Source: Streptomyces lycii (GTDB lineage: Bacteria; Actinomycetota; Actinomycetes; Streptomycetales; Streptomycetaceae). Taken from it: a stretch of 34,260 nucleotides of DNA. Location: the NCBI RefSeq assembly GCF_009735685.1, contig NZ_WHPN01000380.1:1-34260 (forward strand). Reading direction: 5' to 3'. Every line of letters starts with the position of its first letter. The stretch's first letter is position 1. This document shows, in pieces, positions 22,292 through 33,718 of the stretch. Position numbers and translations under genes: made by a program. The notes under the pieces were generated by a model. That model had not been told where the DNA came from. It ran no database searches and saw only the letters and a program-made list of their open reading frames with translations.

Positions 22292-23676
22292 GTGATACCG
22301 CCACCCTGGCGGGCCTGGACCCGACCACCTTCGGCGACCTGCTGAGGGTGGCCGGGTCTCCCGGCTTCGACCGCTGGCAAGACCAGATCCGCCGTACCGG
22401 CGGCTGCGCCGAACCGATCCACCTCATCGGCGCCACCGCCACCAAAGACCGGACCACCGGACAGACCCTGTTCGCCTACGACACCAGCAGCGAACCCGGC
22501 GGCCGGCTCCGCGTCGCCTGCGGCAACCGCCGTGCCTCGCGCTGCCCGGCCTGCGCCTGGACCTATGCCGGAGACACCTATCACCTCATCCGCGCCGGGC
22601 TCACCGGTGACCCGGACAAGGGAACGCCCCACACGGTGCGCGCGCACCCGAAGGTGTTCGCCACCCTGACCGCTCCCTCTTTCGGCCCCGTCCACAACCG
22701 CTCCGCCTCCGGCCGCTGCCGCTGCGGCACCGCCCACCGCGAAGACGCCCCGGAACTGGGCACCGCCCTGGACCCGGACACCTACGACTACGCCGGGGCC
22801 GTGCTGTGGAACAACCACGCCGGGCAGCTCTGGCAGCGCTTCACGATCTACCTGCGCCGCGAGATCGCCCACCGCGCCGGGATCACGCAAACCGCGCTGC
22901 GCGAGACGGCCCGGGTCTCCTTCGGCAAGGTCGCCGAATTCCAGCGCCGGGGCGCCGTGCACTTCCACGCCATCGTCCGACTCGACGGCCCCGACGGACC
23001 CGACACCACCCCGCCCGCCTGGGCCGGCATCGGCCTGCTGACCGACGCCATCCATGCGGCGGCATCCCGCGCCCGCCTTGACCTCCCGCCCGCCGGCGGC
23101 CACCCGGCCCGCTCCCTGGCATGGGGGCAGCAGGTGGACGTACGGCCCATCGCCACCGACGACGGCGAGGAACTGACCGAACAGGCCGTAGCCGCCTACC
23201 TGGCCAAGTACGCCACCAAGGCAGCCGAGACCACCGGCACCCTGGACCGGCGCATTGGCGAGCTGGCCGAACTCGACAAGCGGCCCGACCTGCCCGACCA
23301 CACCCGCCGCCTCATCCGGGCCTGCTGGGACCTGGATGCCGCCTACCCCGACCGGCGGCTGTGGGCCTGGGCGCACATGCTCGGCTTCCGCGGCCACTTC
23401 TCCACCAAGTCACGCCGCTACTCCACCACCCTCGGAGCCCTGCGGCAGGTCCGCGCCGACTACCGCGCCCAGCAGGAACGCCGGGCCCTCGGCCTGCCCG
23501 ACCCCGACGAACACGACACCACCACGTACGTGGTCGCCCACTGGGTCTACGCCGGACACGGCCACACACCCGGCGAATCCTGGCTCGCCGCCAACATCCG
23601 CCGGGACATCCAGCTCAACCGCGAGACCGCCCGCGAAGAACTGGCAGGGGGTGCCCATGATGAGTCGGAACACTAG
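22288..23676 (+). CDS. Rolling-circle replication initiator (RepSA-like, HUH)
   Basis: The 462-aa product is a HUH endonuclease of the pSAM2/RepSA kind. VFATLTAPS is motif 1. GAVHFHAIVRLD is the HUH motif (His225, His227), and VAAYLAKYATKAAE holds the candidate nicking tyrosines Tyr304 and Tyr308. A Cys cluster (C78, C86, C89) may bind zinc. Rep nicks the excised circle at the double-strand origin and stays bound to the 5' end while the circle is copied. The GTG at 22288 overlaps the methylase stop; the longer frame upstream is methylase shadow. The C-terminal third is helical. Confidence 0.9.
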   Translation: MSDTATLAGLDPTTFGDLLRVAGSPGFDRWQDQIRRTGGCAEPIHLIGATATKDRTTGQTLFAYDTSSEPGGRLRVACGNRRASRCPACAWTYAGDTYHLIRAGLTGDPDKGTPHTVRAHPKVFATLTAPSFGPVHNRSASGRCRCGTAHREDAPELGTALDPDTYDYAGAVLWNNHAGQLWQRFTIYLRREIAHRAGITQTALRETARVSFGKVAEFQRRGAVHFHAIVRLDGPDGPDTTPPAWAGIGLLTDAIHAAASRARLDLPPAGGHPARSLAWGQQVDVRPIATDDGEELTEQAVAAYLAKYATKAAETTGTLDRRIGELAELDKRPDLPDHTRRLIRACWDLDAAYPDRRLWAWAHMLGFRGHFSTKSRRYSTTLGALRQVRADYRAQQERRALGLPDPDEHDTTTYVVAHWVYAGHGHTPGESWLAANIRRDIQLNRETAREELAGGAHDESEH

Positions 23677-23812
23677 CCAGCACTCCCGTGAGGAGACGGC
23701 CGACCGGGAGGTGATGACCACGGATGAGTGGCTTCGGATGCATCTTCGCCGCGCCCCCGAGCGTGATCAGGAGTGGGTGCGTCGCGCCCTCGTGTTGCAG
23801 GGGCGGGCCTGA
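23657..23812 (+). CDS. 51-aa hypothetical protein between rep and integrase
   Basis: ATG at 23657 (or 23660) overlaps the 3' end of rep and has AGGGGGT upstream. The 51-aa product is highly charged and helical: DEWLRMHLRRAPERDQEWVRRALVLQG. It ends three bases before the convergent integrase stop. Its place is where AICEs carry xis or a recombination directionality factor. It has no clear helix-turn-helix, so that role is a positional guess. Confidence 0.55.
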   Translation: MMSRNTSQHSREETADREVMTTDEWLRMHLRRAPERDQEWVRRALVLQGRA

Positions 23813-23815
23813 GCG

Positions 23816-25249
23816 TCACCGCCAGACGGGTTCGATCAGACTGGGGTTGAACTTTCGGCGTCCCCGTCCGGCCGGGTGGATGATCACGGCTGAGAGGCTG
23901 TGCAATACGATCTCTTGCTGACGCTCGATGGGCAGCGCGAAGAACTCTTCAACGGTCAGATTCGCCGCTTCTCCCTTCGCTTCGGCCTGCTTCTGCTCCT
24001 TGTAAAAGCGGGCCCGCTCCAGTTTGAGTTCGTCCCGTAGTCTCTCCTTGGTCGGCAGGAGTTGCAGGAGCGTGGCCACCGTAATTTGCTTCGACCTTTC
24101 GGCGTCCACGAGTTGCCCAATGTCCTGGATGACCTGCTCCAACTCGTTTTCACGCGACCAACGTTGCTCGACTGGCACGGCGGTGACCGCCGCCCGTTCG
24201 CGCTGCTCCGTGAGCACGAGTTGAGTTATCAGCCTGTCGACCGCTTCGCCGGTACGGCCGACCTTGCCGCAACCGCCGTTGACCACTGAGCATTGGTACG
24301 TGTATCTCGTGGCCTTCGATCCCGGCTTCCGCTGGTTATTTACCTGACCTCGAATTTTGGTCTTGCACAGTCCGCAGCGGGCGATGCCTGAAAGCAGGTA
24401 CTTACGGGCGAGCGACTTGCCGGGCTGCTTCTGCTTGCGCTCCGCGACTGCTGCGCATACGGCCTCCCACTCCTCCAGGGTGTTGATTCGCTCCCAATTG
24501 CCCGTGACCGGCTCGCCGTTTTCGCTGAGCAGGATCTCGCCGTGATACGTCCGGTAGCCGACGAGTCGCGGGTTGGTCAAGATGTGCTCGACATGGTGAT
24601 GGGCCATGCGCTTCGTGCCTGCCCGCGGGTTACCCAAGCCCTGTTCCTGCCATCGGGTCCGGATGGTTCCGATGCGGACACCTGCGAGAATCTCGCGCTG
24701 TGCCTCGCGGATAGCTGAGGCTGCTTCGGGATCGACCTTCGTGCGATCGTCCCTCCTCCAGCCGTACGGCGCCGGCCCGCCGCTGTCCTTGCCCTGCTGG
24801 GCCAACTCCAGATGCTTGCGCTTGATCCGGCGCGACGCGTCATGCGACGACTTGTTGGCGAACGCCACCATGATGCGGGCCATGGTGCGGCCGTCCGGTG
24901 ATCCAAGGTTGATGTCGTTCGTGACGGTGGCGAACTCAAGGCGAGGCCGCTCATCGAAGATCTCGATAAGCCGTTCCAGGTCCTGCGGCTGTCGGGCGAG
25001 TCGGTCGAGGTCGTAGGCCACGATGCCGTCGATGAGGCCGGCGCGGAGGTCTCGCAGCATCAGCTCGAAATCGTCACGAACGACGTTGCGCTTGAACGCC
25101 GACACATCGTTGTCCTCGTAGGCCTTCACGACCTGCCACGACCGGAGGTCCGCGAGACGCTCGCAGTCCTGCTGTTGTCTGGCGACTCCCAGAGACTCGC
25201 CCTCGTCGTCCCGTGAGATCCGGGTGTAGACCCCCACCTTGCGCGCCAC
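23816..25249 (-). CDS. Large serine recombinase (integrase)
   Basis: The 477-aa product has a resolvase domain: VGVYTRISRDDEG with nucleophile Ser12 and Arg10, and YDLDRLARQ with Arg83 and Arg86. A Recombinase domain follows (about 158-265), then a zinc beta-ribbon (Cys292, Cys295, Cys320, Cys327), a coiled coil (about 375-440) and a short tail. This is the layout of large serine integrases; it is shorter than phiC31 Int. It joins attP and attB with a 2-bp staggered cut and needs a directionality factor for excision. GTG at 25249 follows GGGAGGG; the frame extends far upstream, but that part is attachment site and host DNA. attR lies 66 bp upstream. It is AT-richer than neighbours. Confidence 0.93.
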   Translation of the reverse strand: MARKVGVYTRISRDDEGESLGVARQQQDCERLADLRSWQVVKAYEDNDVSAFKRNVVRDDFELMLRDLRAGLIDGIVAYDLDRLARQPQDLERLIEIFDERPRLEFATVTNDINLGSPDGRTMARIMVAFANKSSHDASRRIKRKHLELAQQGKDSGGPAPYGWRRDDRTKVDPEAASAIREAQREILAGVRIGTIRTRWQEQGLGNPRAGTKRMAHHHVEHILTNPRLVGYRTYHGEILLSENGEPVTGNWERINTLEEWEAVCAAVAERKQKQPGKSLARKYLLSGIARCGLCKTKIRGQVNNQRKPGSKATRYTYQCSVVNGGCGKVGRTGEAVDRLITQLVLTEQRERAAVTAVPVEQRWSRENELEQVIQDIGQLVDAERSKQITVATLLQLLPTKERLRDELKLERARFYKEQKQAEAKGEAANLTVEEFFALPIERQQEIVLHSLSAVIIHPAGRGRRKFNPSLIEPVWR

Positions 25250-25291
25250 GGTCGGCCCTCCCCCCTGCCTCCTGAGCACGGTCAGACTACT

Positions 25292-25340
25292 ACCGTCATT
25301 GAGGCAAGTCAGCCTGGTCCGTCGAACCGCCCGTGGTGCG
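25292..25340 (+). other. attR junction of the integrated element
   Basis: The core TGG is at 25315-25317. The element arm GAGGCAAG at 25301-25308 lies to the left and the severed tail of the host phosphoribosyltransferase to the right. Limits are approximate. Confidence 0.85.
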
Positions 25341-25368
25341 CCGGGACGGCCAGGTCCTCGACGCCTGA
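25315..25368 (+). pseudogene. Displaced 3' end of the phosphoribosyltransferase gene
   Basis: Read from TGG at 25315 in frame, this encodes WSVEPPVVRRDGQVLDA and a TGA stop. It continues exactly where the gene at 14579 is cut (Trp149). It has no start and is not expected to be translated while the element is integrated. Excision would restore the 165-aa protein. Confidence 0.9.
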
Positions 25369-25434
25369 CACCCGGCGGGACGCGTACGTGACCCGCCGCC
25401 ATGTGTGTACGGCCGCCCCGCGGCCGCCGTGCTG

Positions 25435-26373
25435 CTACAGCGTGCCCAGCTTCAGCAGCGCCAGCAGCGCCAGCAGCTGGATCGCCGACGCGCCCAGTGC
25501 CTTCGGCCACGGCAGGTCGTGCGACCGGCTCACCATCGAGGTGAACAGCGCGCCCGCCGCCAGCCAGGTCAGCCAGCCCATGACCTGGACGAAGGTGCTG
25601 TCGCCGCTCATGAACATCGCGAACAGCAGCCGCGGCACATCCGTCAGCGACATGATCAGCATGGACAGCCCCACCGTCGGCTGCCACGCGCCGTTGCCGC
25701 CCAGCTGGCGGGCCACCGTGTCGGTGACCGCGCCGAGGATCAGTCCGCTGATGACGACGGCGACACCGGTGCTGAGCACCCACGGGATGCTGTTGGACAG
25801 CGTCGCGTTGAGGACGTCCTCGCGGGCCTCGGCGAAGCCGAAGACGGCGAGCATGCCGTACAGGAACGTGACGACGAGCGCCGGGCCCCACACGGAGTAG
25901 TCCCGCATCTGCCAGAACGTGGCGTTGGGCCGCAGCAGGATGCCGCTGAGCAGCTGCTTCCAGTGCAGCCGGGGGCCGGCCGGCGGGGCCGGGGCGGGTC
26001 CGCCCGGGTAGCCGCCGTGGCCGTACGGGTCGGGGCCGTGGCCGTACGGGTCCTGGCCGTCGTTGACGCTGAACGCCTGGGTGTGACCCGGGTTGTTGGC
26101 GTACGGATCGTGGCCGTGGGCCCGGCCGCCCGGGTGCCCCTGGCCCTGGTACGGGTCGTGGCCGCCGAAGTACTCCGGACCCTCGTCCGGGGCGCCGTGC
26201 CCGCCACGAGCGCCTCCGTACTGCTGCTGCCACTGTTGCGGCGGCGGTGCCTGCGGGGGAGCGGGCTGCCCGCCGTACGGCTGTCCGTACGGTTGCTGCC
26301 GCTGCCCGTGCTGCTGCCGCGGGGATTGCTGCTGCGCGGAGTCCCGGCCGCGTCCCATCCTGAATCCAGCCAC
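25435..26373 (-). CDS. Yip1-domain integral membrane protein
   Basis: The 312-aa product has a Gln/Pro/Gly/Tyr-rich disordered N-terminal region (about residues 12-130). It includes HDPYANNPGHTQ and repeated DPYGHG/PDPYGHG stretches. A five-helix membrane domain of the Yip1 family follows, starting LHWKQLLSGILLRPNATFWQMRD. Bacterial Yip1 proteins are of unknown function. The start is taken as GTG 26373 (MAGFRMGRGRD); an internal ATG at 26358 is possible. It converges on the element's right end and on the severed phosphoribosyltransferase tail. Confidence 0.82.
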   Translation of the reverse strand: MAGFRMGRGRDSAQQQSPRQQHGQRQQPYGQPYGGQPAPPQAPPPQQWQQQYGGARGGHGAPDEGPEYFGGHDPYQGQGHPGGRAHGHDPYANNPGHTQAFSVNDGQDPYGHGPDPYGHGGYPGGPAPAPPAGPRLHWKQLLSGILLRPNATFWQMRDYSVWGPALVVTFLYGMLAVFGFAEAREDVLNATLSNSIPWVLSTGVAVVISGLILGAVTDTVARQLGGNGAWQPTVGLSMLIMSLTDVPRLLFAMFMSGDSTFVQVMGWLTWLAAGALFTSMVSRSHDLPWPKALGASAIQLLALLALLKLGTL

Positions 26374-26629
26374 GATTCGAACGTACCTGGTCCCGGGGGT
26401 CGCGGTGCCGGGGTGTCCGAACTCGGCGGGGTTTGCGGCCGAGCTGTGACATCCCTTAGGGGAGCCCCGGGGGGACAGCCCCCGGGCCGGGGTGGGGACA
26501 GCCCCCGGGTGGGCTCGGGCCCTGCGGCCGGGGCCCGTTGTCAGTGCCGGGTGCGAGACTCCTGTCCGGTCGGGAGACGCGCGGGCAGGCGCTTCCTACG
26601 GGGGGATGCGCCTTTCCGCCGTCCTGCCC

Positions 26630-26755
26630 GCGGTGCCGGTGGTGTCCGCGGTGCCGGTGGTGTCCGCGGTGCCGGTGGTGTCCGCGGTGCCGGTGGTGTC
26701 CGCGGTGCCGGTGGTGTCCGCGGTGCCGGTGGTGTCCGCGGTGCCGGTGGTGCCT
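26630..26755. repeat. 18-bp tandem repeat, seven units
   Basis: GCGGTGCCGGTGGTGTCC is repeated without gap from 26630. Six units are perfect; the seventh ends in GCCT. A degenerate eighth follows. Because the unit is a multiple of three, every frame stays open (for instance VPVVSA repeats), explaining the spurious ORFs here. Confidence 0.95.
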
Positions 26756-27120
26756 GCAGTGCCCGTGATGCCCGCAGCGGCGACGCTACCGCAGCCGCCG
26801 CCCCACTCGGCCGCCGCCCCCAGACACCGAAGCCGCCGTCCCTGGACACCGCCGCCGGACACCGCACCACCGCCCCCGCACACCGCAGCCGCCGCCCCCG
26901 CACACCGCAGCCGTTACCCGCCGGGCCACCGCACCCGTACGCCGCCCCCGTACCCCGTCGACGTCACACACCCGCCGCCGCCCCGCCCGTCGGTTCCCCG
27001 CACATCGCCTGCGCCACCCCGGTAGGCCCCCGTCGCCGCTCCGCCCGGCCGCAGGCCCCCGCCGCCGCTCCGCCCCGGCCGCAGGCTGCCGCCTCCGGGC
27101 TCCCGCCCACCACGCACCGA

Positions 27121-27149
27121 CGGCCGGGCCCCTCTCCGGGGCCCGGCCG
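27121..27149 (-). terminator. Hairpin terminator of the Fe-S reductase gene
   Basis: A perfect 12-bp stem, CGGCCGGGCCCC with GGGGCCCGGCCG, has a 5-base loop. It is 76 bp beyond the stop of the leftward reductase gene. Confidence 0.75.
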
Positions 27150-27224
27150 TCGCCGGGTGCCTGCCGCGTGCGCCGGGCGGCTGCCGCGCCGGGCGGTTAC
27201 CGCGTGCGCCGGGCGGTTGCGCCG

Positions 27225-29504
27225 CTACTTCACCGGCTCCGGAGCCGGCTCGTCCGCCGGCTCCTCCTCGCCCGCCGGGTCCGCCGGAGTCCGCACCGAG
27301 TCGAGGAGCAGCTGCGCCACGTCCACGACCTGGAGGTTCTCGTTCGCCTTGCCGTCGTTCTTCTTGCCGTTGACGGAGTCCGTCAGCATCACGAGGCAGA
27401 ACGGGCAGGCGGTGGACACGATGTCCGGGTTGAGGGACAGCGCCTCGTCCACGCGCTCGTTGTTGACGCGCTTGCCGATCCGCTCCTCCATCCACATCCG
27501 GGCACCGCCGGCGCCGCAGCAGAAGCCGCGCTCCTTGTGCCGGTGCATCTCCTCGTTCCGCAGGCCCGGCACCTTGGCGATGATCTCGCGCGGCGGTGTG
27601 TAGACCTTGTTGTGGCGGCCCAGGTAGCACGGGTCGTGGTAGGTGATGAGGCCCTCGACCGGGGTCACCGGCACCAGCCTGCCCTCGTCGACGAGGTGCT
27701 GGAGCAGCTGGGTGTGGTGGATGACCTCGTACTGGCCGCCGAGCTGCGGGTACTCGTTGGCGATGGTGTTGAAGCAGTGCGGGCAGGTCGCGACGATCTT
27801 CTTCGACGCCTTGGGCTTCTTCGTCGACTCGTCGTCGTCGTCCTCGCCGAAGGCCATGTTCAGCGAGGCGACGTTCTCCATGCCTAGCTCCTGGAACAGG
27901 GGCTCGTTGCCCAGCCGGCGGGCGGAGTCGCCGGTGCACTTCTCGTCGCCGCCCATGATCGCGAACTTGACGCCCGCGATGTGCAGCAGTTCCGCGAAGG
28001 CCTTGGTGGTCTTCTTCGCGCGGTCCTCCAGGGCGCCGGCGCAGCCGACCCAGTACAGGTAGTCGACCTCGGACAGGTCCTCGACGTCCTTGCCGACGAC
28101 CGGCACCCGGAAGCCCGTCTCCCGCTCCAGCTCCTTGGTCCACTCCAGGCGCTGCTTCTTGGCCAGCCCCCAGGGGTTGCCCTTCTTCTCCAGGTTCTTG
28201 AGCATCGTGCCCGCCTCGGACGGGAAGGAACTCTCGATCATGACCTGGTAGCGGCGCATGTCGACGATGTGGTCGATGTGCTCGATGTCGACCGGGCACT
28301 GCTCGACGCAGGCGCCGCAGGTGGTGCAGGACCACAGGACGTCCGGGTCGATGACGCCGTTCTCCTCCAGCGTGCCGATCAGCGGGCGCTCGGCCTCCGC
28401 CAGCGCGCTCGCGGGCACCCCGGCGAGCTGCTCGGCGCTCGCCTTCTCGTTGCCCTCCTCGTCCTTGCCGCCGCCCGCGAGCAGGTACGGCGCCTTGGCG
28501 TGCGCGTGGTCGCGCAGCGACATGATCAGGAGCTTCGGGGAGAGCGGCTTGCCGGTGTTCCAGGCGGGGCACTGCGACTGGCAGCGGCCGCACTCGGTGC
28601 AGGTGGAGAAGTCGAGCAGGCCCTTCCAGGAGAAGTGCTCGACCTGCGAGACGCCGAAGCGGTCGTCCTCGCCCGGGTCCGAGAAGTCGATCTCCTTGCC
28701 GCCGGAGACCATCGGCTTGAGTTCGCCGAGGGCGACGTCGCCGTCCGCCTCGCGCTTGAACCAGATGTTGGGGAACGCGAGGAAGCGGTGCCAGGCGACG
28801 CCCATGTTGGTGTTGAGCGAGACCGTGATGACCCAGATCAGCGAGACGCTGATCTTGATCATGGCGAAGAGGTAGACCAGGGTCTGCAGCGTCCCGGTGT
28901 CCAGCCCGTCGAAGGCGGCGACCAGCGGGTACGAGACGAAGTAGCCGGGGTCGTAGCCCTCGACGTGGTGCAGCGCGCCCTCCAGGCCGCGGAGCACCAG
29001 GATCGCCAGGCCGATGGTGAGGATGACGTATTCGACGAAGTACGCCTGCCAGGCCTTGGAGCCGGTGAAGCGGGACTTGCGGCCCGCGCGGGTCGGCAGG
29101 TTCAGCAGCCGGATCGCCATCAGCACGAGGATGCCGAGGACGGTCGCCAGGCCGATGAACTCGACGTACATCTCGAAGAGCAGCCAGTCACCGATGACCG
29201 GCAGGACGGCGTCGGCCCGGAAGAGCTGGACGTACGCCTGGGCGAGGGTCGGCGGCAGCGTGAGGAAGCCGATCGCCACGAACCAGTGGGCGACGCCGAC
29301 GACGCCCCAGCGGTTCATCCTGGTGTGGCCCAGGAACTCCTTGACCAGGGTGACGGTCCGCTGTTGCGGTTGGTCCGTCCGGGAGCCCGCCGGGACCTGC
29401 TGGCCGAGCTTGACGAAGCGGTAGATCTGCGCGACGGCGCGGGCGATGAGCGCAACGCCGACCGCCGTGAGGACCAGCGACACGATGATCGCGGCGAGTT
29501 GCAT
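27225..29504 (-). CDS. Membrane-bound (4Fe-4S) reductase, HdrD / Rv0338c-like
   Basis: The 759-aa product begins with about six membrane helices like the NarI gamma subunit (residues 1-240). Two ferredoxin motifs follow, CTECGRCQSQCP and CTTCGACVEQCP, and then two CCG domains (YWVGCAGALEDR...; FCCGAGGARMWMEE) that in heterodisulfide reductases hold a special Fe-S cluster. Relatives pass electrons between the quinone pool and a soluble partner such as ETF. The substrate is unknown; Rv0338c of Mycobacterium, also close to dnaK, is the best-known analogue (from memory). ATG at 29504 follows GGAGG. A short EEPADEPAPEPVK tail is acidic. Confidence 0.88.
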   Translation of the reverse strand: MQLAAIIVSLVLTAVGVALIARAVAQIYRFVKLGQQVPAGSRTDQPQQRTVTLVKEFLGHTRMNRWGVVGVAHWFVAIGFLTLPPTLAQAYVQLFRADAVLPVIGDWLLFEMYVEFIGLATVLGILVLMAIRLLNLPTRAGRKSRFTGSKAWQAYFVEYVILTIGLAILVLRGLEGALHHVEGYDPGYFVSYPLVAAFDGLDTGTLQTLVYLFAMIKISVSLIWVITVSLNTNMGVAWHRFLAFPNIWFKREADGDVALGELKPMVSGGKEIDFSDPGEDDRFGVSQVEHFSWKGLLDFSTCTECGRCQSQCPAWNTGKPLSPKLLIMSLRDHAHAKAPYLLAGGGKDEEGNEKASAEQLAGVPASALAEAERPLIGTLEENGVIDPDVLWSCTTCGACVEQCPVDIEHIDHIVDMRRYQVMIESSFPSEAGTMLKNLEKKGNPWGLAKKQRLEWTKELERETGFRVPVVGKDVEDLSEVDYLYWVGCAGALEDRAKKTTKAFAELLHIAGVKFAIMGGDEKCTGDSARRLGNEPLFQELGMENVASLNMAFGEDDDDESTKKPKASKKIVATCPHCFNTIANEYPQLGGQYEVIHHTQLLQHLVDEGRLVPVTPVEGLITYHDPCYLGRHNKVYTPPREIIAKVPGLRNEEMHRHKERGFCCGAGGARMWMEERIGKRVNNERVDEALSLNPDIVSTACPFCLVMLTDSVNGKKNDGKANENLQVVDVAQLLLDSVRTPADPAGEEEPADEPAPEPVK

Positions 29505-29547
29505 GGAGGGCTCCTCGAACCTGCGAGAGCGACAATGAACAAGCGGA

Positions 29548-29561
29548 TTACTAAGCGGTAA
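29548..29561. promoter_or_regulatory. Candidate operator TTAC-N6-GTAA upstream of the Fe-S reductase
   Basis: TTACTAAGCGGTAA is an inverted repeat 44 bp before the reductase start, followed by a further TTACT. Its AT content is high for this genome. TetR-type regulators of fatty-acid and electron-transfer genes bind similar sites; the binder here is unknown. Confidence 0.4.
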
Positions 29562-29673
29562 CTTACTCAGTCTTTCCGAGATTACCCAGAATGACAGGTC
29601 CCATGAAGCCGCCCGGCCGGTGATCTGTGTCGCTCAGGCAACCCTTCGCCGCGTCCGGGTGTCCTTCCCGCCG

Positions 29674-29707
<34 letters not shown>

Positions 29708-29836
29708 GCCCCTGCCCGGGCGCGGGCGCCGTGGCGCCGTCGGAGCGCCCGCCCGGGCATCGCCGGAGCGCCCGCCCGGGCCCGGAGCGCCGGGGTGATG
29801 GCTGCCCCGGGCAACCTGCCGTTGGCTCCCGCATAA

Positions 29837-32487
<2,651 letters not shown>

Positions 32488-32520
32488 CGCCATGAGTGAC
32501 GGGAAGGAGGGACGTCGGGG

Positions 32521-33717
32521 ATGAGCACGAAGGACTTCGTCGAGAAGGACTACTACAAGGTTCTCGGCGTCCCGAAGGACGCCACCGAGGCGGAGATCAA
32601 GAAGGCGTACCGGAAGCTCGCCCGCGAGTACCACCCGGACGCCAACAAGAACGACGCCAAGGCCGAGGAGCGCTTCAAGGAGATCTCCGAGGCCAACGAC
32701 GTCCTGGCCGACCCCAAGCGCCGCAAGGAGTACGACGAGGCGCGGGCGCTGTTCGGGAGCGGCGGCTTCCGGGCCGGCGGCCCGGGCGGCGGCCCCGGCG
32801 GTTTCAACTTCGACCTGGGCGACCTCTTCGGGGGCGCCCAGGGCGGAGCGCCCGGCGGGCCCGGCGCCGGAGGGTTCGGCGGCGGGCTGGGGGACGTCTT
32901 CGGCGGCCTGTTCAGCCGCGGCGCGCCCGGTGGTGCCGGGACCCGCACCCAGCCGCGGCGCGGCCAGGACGTCGAGTCCGAGGTGACGCTCAGCTTCACC
33001 GAGGCGGTCGACGGGGCCACCGTGCCGCTGCGCATGTCCAGCTCCGCGGCCTGCAAGGCCTGTTCCGGTACGGGCGACAAGAACGGCACCCCGCGGGTGT
33101 GCCCGACCTGCGTCGGCACCGGCCAGGTCTCCCGGGGCGGCGGTGGCGGCTTCTCGCTCACCGACCCGTGCACGGACTGCAAGGGGCGCGGCCTGATCGC
33201 CGAGACCCCGTGCGACGTGTGCAAGGGCAGCGGCCGGGCGACCAGCTCCCGCACCATGCAGGTCCGGATCCCGGCGGGCGTCAGCGACGGCCAGCGGATC
33301 CGGCTGCGCGGCAAGGGGGCGCCGGGCGAGCGCGGCGGCCCGAACGGCGACCTGTACGTCGTGGTGAACGTCGACAAGCACCCCGTCTTCGGCCGCAAGG
33401 GCGACAACCTCACCGTCACCGTGCCCGTCTCCTTCCCGGAGGCGGCGCTCGGCGGCGAGATCAGGGTGCCCACCCTGGGCGGCCCCCCGGTGACCCTCAA
33501 GCTGCCGGCGGGCACTCCCAACGGGCGGACCATGCGGGCCCGGGGGAAGGGCGCGACGCGCAAGGACGGTTCCCGTGGCGACCTGCTGGTCACCATCGAG
33601 GTAGCCGTGCCCGGGACCCTGGACGACAAGGCCCGGGACGCGCTGGAGTCGTATCGCGAGGCGACCGCGGGCGAGGATCCGCGGGCGGAGCTGTTCCAGG
33701 CCGCGAAGGGAGCATGA
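32521..33717 (+). CDS. dnaJ: Hsp40 co-chaperone DnaJ (DnaJ1 type)
   Basis: The 398-aa product has an N-terminal J domain with the HPD motif (YHPDANKN), then a Gly/Phe-rich segment (about 80-145). Four zinc knuckles follow: [24 protein letters not shown] and CDVCKGSG. The C-terminal substrate-binding domains carry [19 protein letters not shown]. It delivers clients to DnaK and stimulates its ATPase. ATG at 32521 is 33 bp after grpE. The stop is one base before the hspR start. Confidence 0.97.
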   Translation: MSTKDFVEKDYYKVLGVPKDATEAEIKKAYRKLAREYHPDANKNDAKAEERFKEISEANDVLADPKRRKEYDEARALFGSGGFRAGGPGGGPGGFNFDLGDLFGGAQGGAPGGPGAGGFGGGLGDVFGGLFSRGAPGGAGTRTQPRRGQDVESEVTLSFTEAVDGATVPLRMSSSAACKACSGTGDKNGTPRVCPTCVGTGQVSRGGGGGFSLTDPCTDCKGRGLIAETPCDVCKGSGRATSSRTMQVRIPAGVSDGQRIRLRGKGAPGERGGPNGDLYVVVNVDKHPVFGRKGDNLTVTVPVSFPEAALGGEIRVPTLGGPPVTLKLPAGTPNGRTMRARGKGATRKDGSRGDLLVTIEVAVPGTLDDKARDALESYREATAGEDPRAELFQAAKGA

Positions 33718-33718
33718 G

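Larger units (their letters stand above)
15023..25317. mobile_element. AICE-type integrative conjugative element with serine integrase (about 10.3 kb)
   Basis: Both ends are defined by the split host gene and the shared TGG core. Inside are the modules of an actinomycete integrative and conjugative element: serine integrase, HUH-type Rep, KorSA-like repressor with operators, FtsK/Tra translocase and Spd spread proteins, plus a C5-methyltransferase. Transfer in this class is by double-stranded DNA translocation through the Tra hexamer, with rolling-circle replication after excision (family knowledge). All key genes look intact. At about 10.3 kb it is near the lower end for the class. The better-studied members (pSAM2, SLP1) use tyrosine integrases and tRNA sites, so a serine integrase with a protein-coding target is the less common arrangement. 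Confidence 0.93.
26374..27224. other. Low-complexity spacer between Yip1 and Fe-S reductase genes
   Basis: About 850 bp of extremely GC-rich DNA with an 18-bp tandem repeat (26630-26755), CCCCCGCACACCGCAGCC-like repeats (about 26870-26915) and a terminator at 27121. Open frames on both strands are composed of the repeats and show no domain. I consider it non-coding. Confidence 0.55.

Noticed and set aside
25250..26452. An 878-residue open frame joining the integrase to 1.2 kb upstream
   Set aside because: Only the last 477 residues carry recombinase motifs. The upstream part crosses attR, the severed host-gene tail and the antisense of the Yip1 gene, and has arbitrary Arg/Ala composition.
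26492..27025. A 177-aa VPVVSA-repeat protein
   Set aside because: Opened purely by an 18-bp repeat. No signal, no domain, and the frames on the other strand are equally open.
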